Of a stretch of 5,066 bases of DNA, positions 1 through 5,066 are shown in pieces. The stretch is from Verrucomicrobiota bacterium (GTDB taxonomy: Bacteria; Verrucomicrobiota; Verrucomicrobiia; Limisphaerales; JADLHS01), in NCBI GenBank assembly GCA_025360895.1, contig JANYBF010000527.1:1-5066 (forward strand), written 5' to 3'. The notes below the pieces were generated by a model, which worked only from the letters and a program-made list of their open reading frames with translations, made no database searches and had not been told where the DNA came from. Within the stretch, counting starts at the first letter, position 1. Each line of letters starts with the position of its first letter. The translations under genes and the position numbers were made by a program.

Positions 1-1
1 G

Positions 2-1231
2 TATGGCAAGATTGATCTCCTGCGCCTCATCCAGGTGGCTCCCGTCGAAGTCGTCTCGCTGTGCGACGTGGACAAGAACATGTTGAGCGATGCAGCGGAC
101 GTGGTGGCCACGCGCCAACTCTCGAAGAAGAAGCCACGCACTTATGCGGATTACCGAGTCATGCTCAAGGAAAAGGATCTCGACGTGGTGCTGATTGCAA
201 CGCCCGACCACTGGCACGCCTTGCCGATGATTGAGGCCTGCAAAGCCGGGGCGGATATTTATTGTCAGAAACCCGCCGGGGTGGATGTGGTCGAGTGCCA
301 GGCCATGGTGGCCGCCGCGAGGAAATACGGCCGCGTGGTTCAGATCGGCACCCAACGCCGCAGCACGCCGCATTTGATCGAAGCCCGCGACCGCGTGATC
401 AAGGAAGGCAGGCTGGGAAACGTCGCTCGCGTGGAAATCTGCTGCTACTACCACATGCGCGCTTCCGGAAATCCACCGGACACGGCGCCGCCCGCGAATC
501 TCGATTATGAAATGTGGACCGGCCCGGCGCCCATGCGGCCGTACAATCAATGGGCGCACCCCCGCGGTTGGCGGGCTTTCATGGAATACGGCAATGGCAT
601 CGTGGGCGACATGTGTGTGCACATGTTCGACATGGTGCGCTGGATGATGGAGCTTGGCTGGCCCAAAACCATCAGCTCCTCGGGCGGTATTCTGGTGGAC
701 AAAGCCAGCAAGGCCAACATTTCCGACACCCAAAGCGTCACGTTTGACTTTGGTGATTTGCAGGTCATCTGGTCACATCGCAGCTGGGGTGAAGCGCCCG
801 ATCCCAAGTATCCGTGGGCGGCGATTTTCTACGGCGACAAAGGCACGCTTAAAGCCGGTGTTAACGGCTATGATTTTTATCCGGCCGGCAAGACGGAGGC
901 GACCCTTACGGGCGAACCGCTTTTTGAGTATGAAAAATATCCGGAAGATAAAACTGAAAAGGACCTGGAACGACACGTCGCTTCCGCCGTCCGGGGGCAC
1001 ATGCGGGATCTGCTGGCGAACATAACCACCCGCGGGCGGCCGGTCGCGGACATCGAAGAAGGCTGCATTTCGAGCGCCTCCTGCATTCTGGCCAATGTCT
1101 CGATGCAACTTGGCCGCAATCTCAAATGGGATGCCGCGCAAGGCCGCGTGATGGACGACGAGGAAGCCAATCGTCTGCTCCGCCGCCCCTATCGCACGCC
1201 GTGGATTCATCCCGAACCAGGCCAAGTTTGA
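2..1231 (+). CDS. Gfo/Idh/MocA-family NAD(P)-dependent oxidoreductase, 5' truncated by the window edge
   Basis: At least 409 codons are visible, and the reading frame is already open at base 2 (YGKIDLLRLIQ precedes the first possible GTG at 35). That GTG is therefore an internal valine and the true start lies outside the window. Residues are numbered from the first visible codon. The fragment begins in the N-terminal Rossmann domain; the GxGxxG nucleotide motif is missing. Visible family marks are VEVVSLCDVD (15-24), IATPDHWH (65-72), CQKP (88-91) with the lysine of the usual EKP motif, and VVQIGTQRRS (112-121). The second domain has GDMCVHMFD (202-210), matching the family's D-x-x-x-H-x-x-D pattern with D203, H207 and D210. 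The C-terminus (VADIEEG at 348-354, LGRNLKWD at 370-377, then EAN and RRPYR) matches the version frequent in Planctomycetes and Verrucomicrobia. The family oxidises or reduces sugars, cyclitols and derivatives; the substrate here cannot be told. Family assignment is firm. Whether the full protein has an export signal cannot be seen. Confidence 0.93.
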   Translation, partial: YGKIDLLRLIQVAPVEVVSLCDVDKNMLSDAADVVATRQLSKKKPRTYADYRVMLKEKDLDVVLIATPDHWHALPMIEACKAGADIYCQKPAGVDVVECQAMVAAARKYGRVVQIGTQRRSTPHLIEARDRVIKEGRLGNVARVEICCYYHMRASGNPPDTAPPANLDYEMWTGPAPMRPYNQWAHPRGWRAFMEYGNGIVGDMCVHMFDMVRWMMELGWPKTISSSGGILVDKASKANISDTQSVTFDFGDLQVIWSHRSWGEAPDPKYPWAAIFYGDKGTLKAGVNGYDFYPAGKTEATLTGEPLFEYEKYPEDKTEKDLERHVASAVRGHMRDLLANITTRGRPVADIEEGCISSASCILANVSMQLGRNLKWDAAQGRVMDDEEANRLLRRPYRTPWIHPEPGQV

Positions 1232-1331
1232 TCTACGCTCCTTAAAAATCAAATCGCCGGGCGCAATTCAGTCATAGTTATCGCTGGGCGTTCGCTTGAA
1301 ATACCGCCGCCTCGAAAGCCAGGATCTCAAC

Positions 1332-1345
1332 CCGCGTTATCGCGG
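1332..1345. repeat. small perfect hairpin in the 153-bp gap before the propeller gene
   Basis: CCGCG (1332-1336) and CGCGG (1341-1345) form a five-base-pair stem around the loop TTAT. No T-run follows on either strand, so it is not a convincing intrinsic terminator. The rest of the gap 1232-1384 shows no clear promoter with acceptable spacing, and no Shine-Dalgarno before the ATG at 1385. Whether the two flanking genes are cotranscribed is therefore undecided. The hairpin may be chance in GC-rich DNA. Confidence 0.25.
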
Positions 1346-1384
1346 CTTGACCCGCCCACCCAGAACTGCCAGACATACACGCCT

Positions 1385-2647
1385 ATGAACCGTTACTTGA
1401 TCTTGGCGCTCCTCTTTACTTCGACCCTTTTAATGCGCGCCAAAGGCGACCCGTTGCCAACGTTCAAGAAGCTTCAACTCACCGATCAGTTTTGGAGCGA
1501 AGGCGCAACCTTTGGTGATTTCAACCACGACGGCAAAATGGATGTGGTCGCCGGCCCGTATTGGTATGAAGCGCCGGAGTTCACCAAACGCCACGAATAC
1601 GCTCCAGCCACGGAAACATTCACCCGCAAGCAAGCGGATGGGACGGAGACAATCATCCCCGGTTTTGAAGGGGCGCTCGGAACAAATAACACCTACTCGA
1701 AGAATTTTATCGCGTTCACCTACGATTTTAACGGTGACGGTTGGACGGATATTTTGATTCTAGGTTTTCCGGGCGAAGAGTCGTGGTGGTATGAAAACCC
1801 CAAAGGCAAGGAAGGACATTGGCTTCGCCACACAGCAATTGAGGTGACCGATAACGAATCGCCGACTTTTGGCGATCTGACCGGTGACGGCAAGCCGGAG
1901 ATTATTTGTTCGTCGAAAGGATTTCTCGGCTACGCGGAACCCGATTGGCAACACCCGGAGAACAAATGGGTGTGGCACAGCATTTCGCCGGACAACAAGT
2001 ATCATAAATTCACCCACGGCCTCGGTTATGGCGACGTGAACGGAGACGGGCGCAAAGATATTTTGGAGAAAGACGGCTGGTGGGAACAGCCCACTGCCCT
2101 TGCCGGCGATCCGATCTGGAAGTTTCATCCGTTTCAATTCTCGGCGGCGGGCGGTTCGCAAATGTACGCCTACGACGTGAATGGCGATGGTTTGCCCGAC
2201 GTGATAACGGCGTTGGCGGCTCACGGCTACGGGCTGGCATGGTATGAACAACTGCGCACGAAAAATGACAAAGGCGAAATTCAATTTCTGCAACACCTCA
2301 TCCTCAATCCTGAAGCCAAGCCGAATGCCGACGGCCTTTCCTGGTCGCAGCTTCACGCCGTTGCTCTAGTGGATCTGGACGGCGACGGTTTGAAAGACAT
2401 TGTGACCGGAAAGCGTTTTTGGGCCCACGGCAACCATGGCGACCCCGAACCGAATGCCCCGGCGGTGCTTTACTGGTTCAAGCTGGTTCGCAACCCGGAT
2501 CAGACTGTTAGCTTCGTTCCGCACCAGATTGACAACGACTCCGGCATTGGGACCCAGGTTGTGGCGGGTGATATCAACGGCGACAAACTTCCGGATATTG
2601 TGGTGGGCAACAAGAAGGGTACGTTCATTCATCTGCAATCAAAGTGA
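1385..2647 (+). CDS. secreted FG-GAP/VCBS-repeat beta-propeller protein
   Basis: The protein has 420 residues. Its N-terminus reads as a Sec signal peptide: MNRY, a hydrophobic core at about 5-17, then a probable signal peptidase I site after AKG (19-21). The mature part carries seven Asp boxes of the FG-GAP/VCBS calcium-binding type: DFNHDGKMD (45-53), DFNGDGWTD (114-122), DLTGDGKPE (164-172), DVNGDGRKD (217-225), DVNGDGLPD (264-272), DLDGDGLKD (330-338) and DINGDKLPD (396-404). Most blades add an aromatic strand (YWYE 59-62, WWYE 134-137, WWEQ 232-235, AWYE 285-288, YWFK 363-366) and a strand ending near a histidine (WLRH, WVWH, WKFH, FLQH, FVPH). This fits a seven-bladed propeller closed by the N-terminal strand. 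No catalytic domain, PEP-CTERM or other anchor follows, so it is probably periplasmic or released. Fungal aldos-2-ulose dehydratase also uses a seven-bladed propeller, but the cupin part of that enzyme is absent here. Function is unknown; binding of a sugar or glycan is only a guess from the family and the neighbouring oxidoreductase. The ATG has no Shine-Dalgarno. Confidence 0.9.
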   Translation: MNRYLILALLFTSTLLMRAKGDPLPTFKKLQLTDQFWSEGATFGDFNHDGKMDVVAGPYWYEAPEFTKRHEYAPATETFTRKQADGTETIIPGFEGALGTNNTYSKNFIAFTYDFNGDGWTDILILGFPGEESWWYENPKGKEGHWLRHTAIEVTDNESPTFGDLTGDGKPEIICSSKGFLGYAEPDWQHPENKWVWHSISPDNKYHKFTHGLGYGDVNGDGRKDILEKDGWWEQPTALAGDPIWKFHPFQFSAAGGSQMYAYDVNGDGLPDVITALAAHGYGLAWYEQLRTKNDKGEIQFLQHLILNPEAKPNADGLSWSQLHAVALVDLDGDGLKDIVTGKRFWAHGNHGDPEPNAPAVLYWFKLVRNPDQTVSFVPHQIDNDSGIGTQVVAGDINGDKLPDIVVGNKKGTFIHLQSK

Positions 2648-2649
2648 CG

Positions 2650-2683
2650 CGGTAAGAACAATAGCGGTCATCCGCGATTACCG
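2650..2683 (+). repeat. nested inverted repeat just after the propeller gene
   Basis: CGGTAA (2650-2655) pairs with TTACCG (2678-2683), and inside it GCGG (2664-2667) pairs with CCGC (2672-2675). The structure starts three bases after the stop codon. It may protect or mark the 3' end of the message, but no T-run follows, so it is not a standard intrinsic terminator. The pairing is seen; the role is inferred and weak. Confidence 0.3.
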
Positions 2684-2743
2684 GTGCAATGTTTACTCAC
2701 AAACAAAGGCGAGAAAAAATACGTAAAAACGCTGGGTTTTCGC

Positions 2744-2772
2744 TTGGCGCGACGCTCCGAAATGGTTTTAAT
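2744..2772 (+). promoter_or_regulatory. sigma-70-type promoter for the HU gene
   Basis: A -35 box TTGGCG (2744-2749, 4 of 6 matches to TTGACA) is separated by exactly 17 bp from a -10 box TTTAAT (2767-2772, 5 of 6 matches to TATAAT). Transcription would begin near 2779 and give a leader of about 41 bases before the ATG at 2820. It is the best promoter-like match I found in the window and sits where an independent HU transcription unit needs one. No operator could be recognised. Confidence 0.6.
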
Positions 2773-2800
2773 GCGGTGGTAAATATCAACCGTACAAACT

Positions 2801-2818
2801 AAAACGAACAAAACGAAC
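2801..2818 (+). repeat. tandem 9-bp direct repeat (AAAACGAAC twice) abutting the HU start codon
   Basis: AAAACGAAC occurs at 2801-2809 and again at 2810-2818, followed by one T and then the ATG at 2820. The surrounding leader is A-rich, has no GGAGG-like sequence and shows no obvious folding. In bacteria with weak Shine-Dalgarno use, unstructured A-rich leaders can promote initiation, for example through ribosomal protein S1. This repeat could serve that role, but that is inference. Confidence 0.55.
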
Positions 2819-2819
2819 T

Positions 2820-3107
2820 ATGGCAAAAGCACTATCCAAATCACAAATCGCCGCTGAACTCGCTGAGAAGAGCGGCCTCACCAAGAAAGCGGCGGCGGAA
2901 ATTCTCGAATTCATCGCGCAACTCGCCTACAAGAATGCGAAGAACACGTTCACCCTGCCGGGCCTCGGCAAACTGGTGTTGGTCAATCGCAAGGCACGCA
3001 TGGGTCGCAACCCGGCCACCGGCGAAGCGATTCAGATCAAGGCCAAGCGCGTCGTGAAGTTCCGCGTGGCCAAAGCGGCCAAAGACGCGATCTTGGGCGC
3101 CAAGTAA
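2820..3107 (+). CDS. HU/IHF-family nucleoid DNA-binding protein
   Basis: The 95-residue length is typical of the HU/IHF family (about 90-100). The order of elements fits: a helical dimerisation body at about 6-42 (SKSQIAAELAEKSGLTKKAA, then FIAQLAYKNAK), a GLGKLVLV turn and strand at 48-55, and the DNA-binding arm RKARMGRNPATGEAIQI at 57-73. P65 in RNPATGE is the proline that intercalates into bent DNA. The end is VVKFRVAKAAKDAIL (78-92). The protein is strongly basic. Family members bind DNA as dimers, bend it and organise the nucleoid. The position normally held by Phe in GFG is Leu (GLG). Whether it acts as an HU homodimer, an IHF-like specific binder or a specialised paralogue cannot be told. 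The gene has its own promoter, leader and terminator, so it is probably monocistronic. ATG at 2820 is chosen because it gives the standard N-terminus, although no Shine-Dalgarno precedes it. Confidence 0.95.
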   Translation: MAKALSKSQIAAELAEKSGLTKKAAAEILEFIAQLAYKNAKNTFTLPGLGKLVLVNRKARMGRNPATGEAIQIKAKRVVKFRVAKAAKDAILGAK

Positions 3108-3125
3108 TCCGTTCATTTATTCAAC

Positions 3126-3156
3126 GGCACTCTGATTTTATCAGAGTGCCTTTTTT
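3126..3156 (+). terminator. intrinsic terminator of the HU gene
   Basis: GGCACTCTGA (3126-3135) and TCAGAGTGCC (3141-3150) form a perfect ten-base-pair stem, extendable by one T-A pair, around a loop of T's and A. Six T's (3151-3156) follow directly. It begins 18 bases after the HU stop codon. On the other strand the downstream sequence lacks a T-run, so it should work mainly for the + strand. Confidence 0.93.
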
Positions 3157-3189
3157 ATTGGCTGGAACTCAACCAGAGCTGCCCGGCAT

Positions 3190-3219
3190 CCCCCCCCCAA
3201 AAAAAAACAGCGGGGGGGG
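3190..3219. repeat. homopolymer cluster: nine C, nine A, CAGC, eight G
   Basis: C fills 3190-3198, A fills 3199-3207, CAGC follows at 3208-3211 and G fills 3212-3219. The C-run and G-run are complementary and could form an eight-base-pair all-GC stem with a 13-base loop. No comparable run occurs elsewhere in the window. It lies in the gap between the converging HU and gpsA genes, outside any convincing gene. It may be a slippage-prone tract, a transcription block or a sequencing or assembly error; run lengths in such tracts are unreliable. Confidence 0.7.
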
Positions 3220-3302
3220 CGTCCACAACCAGCGTCTTGTTCACGCGCACGCCCAAGCCCCTTTATCGTTGCCCGTTCGAAATCATTTCCAGCGGTGCCC
3301 TG

Positions 3303-3333
3303 AAAAATCCTGAGCTGGCATTCCTGCCAATCA
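3303..3333 (-). terminator. possible weak intrinsic terminator of gpsA
   Basis: Read on the - strand, TGGCA and TGCCA form a five-base-pair stem around the loop GGAA, with an outer TGA/TCA pairing across a small internal loop. Five T's follow three bases later. It begins 29 bases after the gpsA stop codon. The stem is short and imperfect and the T-run is offset, so this is tentative. Confidence 0.35.
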
Positions 3334-3362
3334 GTTGTGCCGAGAACCCTGGCCGCCTCAAA

Positions 3363-4343
3363 TTAGTCCTCCGCCTTCGACTCGCGGGCGGTCAAATCTA
3401 GGACGGCTTGACGCACATTTTTGCCTTCGTAGCACATGGCATAAACCCCTGCCATGATCGGCGTCTCGACCCCATGTCTGCGGGCCACTTCGCGGGCCGA
3501 GCGGGCCGTGGGGTAGCCTTCTGCCACCGCCGTCATGCTGGCGACGATTGCTTCGGCCTTTTCACCTTTGCCAAGGCGTTCGCCGAATCCGCGATTGCGA
3601 CTCAGTTTGGAAAAGCAGGTCACCATCAAATCGCCCAACCCGCTCATGCCGGTGAAGGTGTCGGCTTGGGCGCCGCAGGCGACGCCGAGCCGGCGCATTT
3701 CGGAAACTGCGCGCGTCAGGAGAGCGGCCTTCGAGTTGTCGCCAAAACCGAGGCCGTCGCAAACGCCGGCGCCGATGGCGATCACGTTCTTCAACGCGCC
3801 ACCGAGTTCAACTCCTTGAATGTCCGGGCTGGTATAAACGCGGAAGGCTGGGCTGTGGAAAACGGCCTGAACGGTTTGAGCGGCGGCGAGGTCCGTACTA
3901 GCGGCCACAATGGCGGTGGGAATGCCCCGGGCGACTTCCATTGCCAGCGTCGGGCCGGACATGGCGACCACCCGGGAACGCGGTGAATTTTCCTTGAGGA
4001 TGTCCGTCATCGTCAGGCCGGTCTCAAATTCAATCCCCTTGGTCACGCTGACGACGATGCCTTCGTAAGCACCCAATGCTTTCGTCACGCTGCGAAAACC
4101 CTTCGACACCGCCGCCACAACAACCAGTTCGGCACCGGCCAAAGCTCGGGCGGCGTCGGCTTCCGTCCGAAGGTTGGGGGGCAATTCAATGCCGGGGAGA
4201 TACCGTTCGTTGCGTCCGGTTTTGTGAATCAATTCGATCGTCTCCGGGAAAAAATCCCAAAGCGTCACGTCGTTGCTGCGGGCGGCGAGGATGCGTGCCA
4301 GCGCCGTTCCCCAGGCGCCGGCTCCGAGGACAGTTATTTTCAT
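3363..4343 (-). CDS. gpsA: glycerol-3-phosphate dehydrogenase [NAD(P)+], biosynthetic
   Basis: The 326-residue length is normal for GpsA. The enzyme reduces dihydroxyacetone phosphate to sn-glycerol 3-phosphate in the cytoplasm, the backbone of phospholipids. The nucleotide motif GAGAWGTALA is at 7-16. VTKGIE (100-105), SGPTLAMEVARG (129-140) and ELGGALKNVIAIGAG (179-193) follow, with the conserved K102 and the catalytic lysine K185. TFTGMSGLGDLMVTC (229-243) carries D238, and SRNRGFGERLGKG (248-260) is the family's SRNR motif. Two spots differ from common sequence: GPT where GPS is usual, and AAVSKGFR (77-84) where VPS-x-x-xR is usual; key residues remain. Its ATG overlaps the plsY stop codon as ATGA (4340-4343), so translation is probably coupled to plsY. 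No strong Shine-Dalgarno is present. Together with PlsY it makes and then acylates glycerol 3-phosphate. Confidence 0.97.
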   Translation of the reverse strand: MKITVLGAGAWGTALARILAARSNDVTLWDFFPETIELIHKTGRNERYLPGIELPPNLRTEADAARALAGAELVVVAAVSKGFRSVTKALGAYEGIVVSVTKGIEFETGLTMTDILKENSPRSRVVAMSGPTLAMEVARGIPTAIVAASTDLAAAQTVQAVFHSPAFRVYTSPDIQGVELGGALKNVIAIGAGVCDGLGFGDNSKAALLTRAVSEMRRLGVACGAQADTFTGMSGLGDLMVTCFSKLSRNRGFGERLGKGEKAEAIVASMTAVAEGYPTARSAREVARRHGVETPIMAGVYAMCYEGKNVRQAVLDLTARESKAED

Positions 4344-4981
4344 GTGGTGATATCTTTCTTTTTAAAGTGAAAACGATTTTCCGTGCCGCTTCTCAGACGT
4401 TGGACATTGCTCTGGTGTTTGTAGATGGCCAAGGCGGCCACCAGGGAAGTGACGCCCGTGAGCATCAGGTCGTGCGTTGTGAACCAAGTTGCGATGGGCA
4501 ATACGGCCGCCCCGGTGATGGACGCAATCGAGACGTAACGGGTCACGGCGAAGGAGACCAGCCAGGTGAGGAGGCTGACAAGTAAAGCCCCCGGCACCAA
4601 CGCGAACATAACGCCGGCCGATGTGGCGATGCCTTTGCCGCCTTTGAATTTGAGCCAGCAAGTATAGATATGGCCGAGAATGGCGAACAGGCCGGCCACG
4701 ATGGGGGCGCCGGCCTCATTCAGCCCGCCCCCGTCAGCGTAATGCAAATGGATCACATACCGGGTGAGCGCGATGGCGCTCCAGCCTTTCAGTGCATCCA
4801 CCAGCAGCACAAAAATTCCCGGCCCCTTGCCGAGCACGCGGAAAACATTGGTGGCACCCATGTTCTTGCTGCCGACGGTGCGGATGTCCACCCCCCGCGC
4901 GCGCGCGACGAGAAAACCCGTTGGGATGGAACCCAGCAGATAAGCTCCCAGCGCAGTCAGGATGTAAGTGAACACCGGCAC
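4340..4981 (-). CDS. plsY: acyl-phosphate:glycerol-3-phosphate acyltransferase
   Basis: This 213-residue membrane protein has about six hydrophobic stretches (roughly 4-18, 55-75, 93-108, 121-146, 149-166, 172-187). PlsY transfers an acyl group from acyl phosphate (made by PlsX, not in this window) to position 1 of glycerol 3-phosphate, giving lysophosphatidic acid. Family motifs are present: GSIPTGFL (17-24), GSKNMGATNVFRVLGK (37-52), DALKG (62-66), GHIYTCWLKFKGGKGIAT (103-120), SIAS (151-154) and YKHQSNVQRLRSGTENR (187-203). The first glycerol-phosphate motif has K39 where Gly is common (GSGN). The start is GTG at 4981; an in-frame TAA lies only nine bases upstream (4991-4993), so the gene cannot start much earlier. 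A second GTG at 4975 is the only close alternative. It is the first gene of a two-gene unit with gpsA, overlapping it by four bases. The pairing matches their shared substrate. Confidence 0.96.
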   Translation of the reverse strand: MPVFTYILTALGAYLLGSIPTGFLVARARGVDIRTVGSKNMGATNVFRVLGKGPGIFVLLVDALKGWSAIALTRYVIHLHYADGGGLNEAGAPIVAGLFAILGHIYTCWLKFKGGKGIATSAGVMFALVPGALLVSLLTWLVSFAVTRYVSIASITGAAVLPIATWFTTHDLMLTGVTSLVAALAIYKHQSNVQRLRSGTENRFHFKKKDITT

Positions 4982-4987
4982 GGGCGG

Positions 4988-5017
4988 ATGTTAGCGGTGG
5001 CAGGATGAAAGATTCAA
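4988..5017 (-). promoter_or_regulatory. possible promoter for plsY-gpsA, leaderless type
   Basis: On the - strand, TTGAAT (5012-5017) and TAACAT (4988-4993) are separated by 18 bp. Each matches four of six consensus bases, and TAACAT fits the TANNNT form. Only six bases separate the -10 box from the GTG at 4981, so transcription would begin at or next to the start codon. There is no Shine-Dalgarno, which agrees with leaderless initiation. The match is modest, and a promoter beyond the window is also possible. Confidence 0.4.
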
Positions 5018-5037
5018 TCAGATTGGAAGCTAGAAGA

Positions 5038-5066
5038 AACGCCCCGACGCCAAGGCGCGGGGCGTT
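5038..5066. terminator. strong GC-rich hairpin at the right edge, probable intrinsic terminator
   Basis: AACGCCCCG (5038-5046) and CGGGGCGTT (5058-5066) are perfect inverse complements. The stem continues inside past a bulged A with CGC/GCG around the loop CAAG. On the - strand it is followed by TTTCTTCT, a usable T-rich tail, so it could end a minus-strand gene lying beyond 5066, upstream of plsY. The + strand tail is cut off after two T's, so two-way activity cannot be judged. Confidence 0.7.

Noticed and set aside
35..37. GTG at 35 as the true start of the oxidoreductase
   Set aside because: The frame is open to the window edge and the residues upstream fit the Rossmann fold; a start at 35 would delete the nucleotide-binding motif.
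773..1252. 159-residue open frame on the - strand opposite the oxidoreductase gene
   Set aside because: It lies antisense to a well-supported coding region, shows no recognisable domain, and is expected as a shadow frame in GC-rich coding DNA.
1277..1343. Direct repeat GTTATCGC at 1277-1284 and 1336-1343
   Set aside because: Only two 8-base copies, 59 bases apart, with no flanking similarity; easily a chance match.
1296..1379. Promoter for the propeller gene using TTGAAA (1296-1301) or TTGACC (1347-1352)
   Set aside because: TTGAAA has no -10-like box at an acceptable distance, and the only one after TTGACC (CATACA, 1374-1379) needs a 21-bp spacer and would start transcription almost on the ATG.
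1760..2356. 198-residue open frame on the - strand opposite the propeller gene
   Set aside because: The + strand frame here carries the calcium-box repeats in perfect register; the opposite frame has no motif and is explained by the repeated GAC/GGC codons.
3190..3219. G-quadruplex or CRISPR-like element at the homopolymer cluster
   Set aside because: Only one G-run exists on each strand, so no intramolecular quadruplex can form, and there is no repeat-spacer periodicity.
3408..3986. 192-residue open frame on the + strand opposite gpsA
   Set aside because: gpsA is unmistakable on the other strand, and this frame has low-complexity Ala/Gly/His content with no recognisable domain.
4076..4585. 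169-residue open frame on the + strand across the gpsA-plsY junction
   Set aside because: It runs antisense to two certain genes and has no family signature or start signal.

Overview
The window looks like a stretch of ordinary chromosome from a free-living member of the PVC group, most likely a Verrucomicrobium of the Pedosphaera/Limisphaera type. This is an inference from gene content and style: a Gfo/Idh/MocA oxidoreductase with the C-terminal signature common in Planctomycetes and Verrucomicrobia, a secreted FG-GAP/VCBS beta-propeller protein, a moderately GC-rich sequence, and gene starts without Shine-Dalgarno sequences. No rRNA or 16S-like marker is present to prove it.

Left part, + strand (1-2647). 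The window opens inside a Gfo/Idh/MocA-family oxidoreductase whose N-terminus lies outside. After a 153-bp gap without a recognisable terminator or promoter comes a 420-residue exported protein. It carries seven Asp-rich FG-GAP calcium boxes and probably forms a seven-bladed propeller. The two may belong to one carbohydrate-related locus, but no substrate can be named.

Middle, + strand (2648-3156). A small HU/IHF-family DNA-binding protein forms its own transcription unit: a good sigma-70-type promoter (TTGGCG, 17 bp, TTTAAT), an A-rich leader with a tandem 9-bp repeat abutting the start codon and no Shine-Dalgarno, the gene, and a textbook intrinsic terminator.

Convergent gap (3157-3362). 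This short gap between the HU gene and gpsA contains a striking homopolymer cluster (nine C, nine A, CAGC, eight G), a weak possible gpsA terminator, and an open but probably meaningless minus-strand reading stretch.

Right part, - strand (3363-5066). plsY and gpsA overlap by four bases (ATGA). GpsA makes sn-glycerol 3-phosphate from dihydroxyacetone phosphate, and PlsY acylates it, so the pair supplies the first committed step of phospholipid synthesis. plsY starts at a GTG with a possible -10 box exactly six bases upstream, which suggests a leaderless transcript. The window ends in a strong GC-rich hairpin, probably an intrinsic terminator for transcription from beyond the right edge or for both directions.

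I see no mobile element, CRISPR array, tRNA or rRNA gene, and no convincing new multi-gene system. The points worth a second look are the propeller blade pattern, the homopolymer cluster, and the translation-start signals of the HU gene and plsY.
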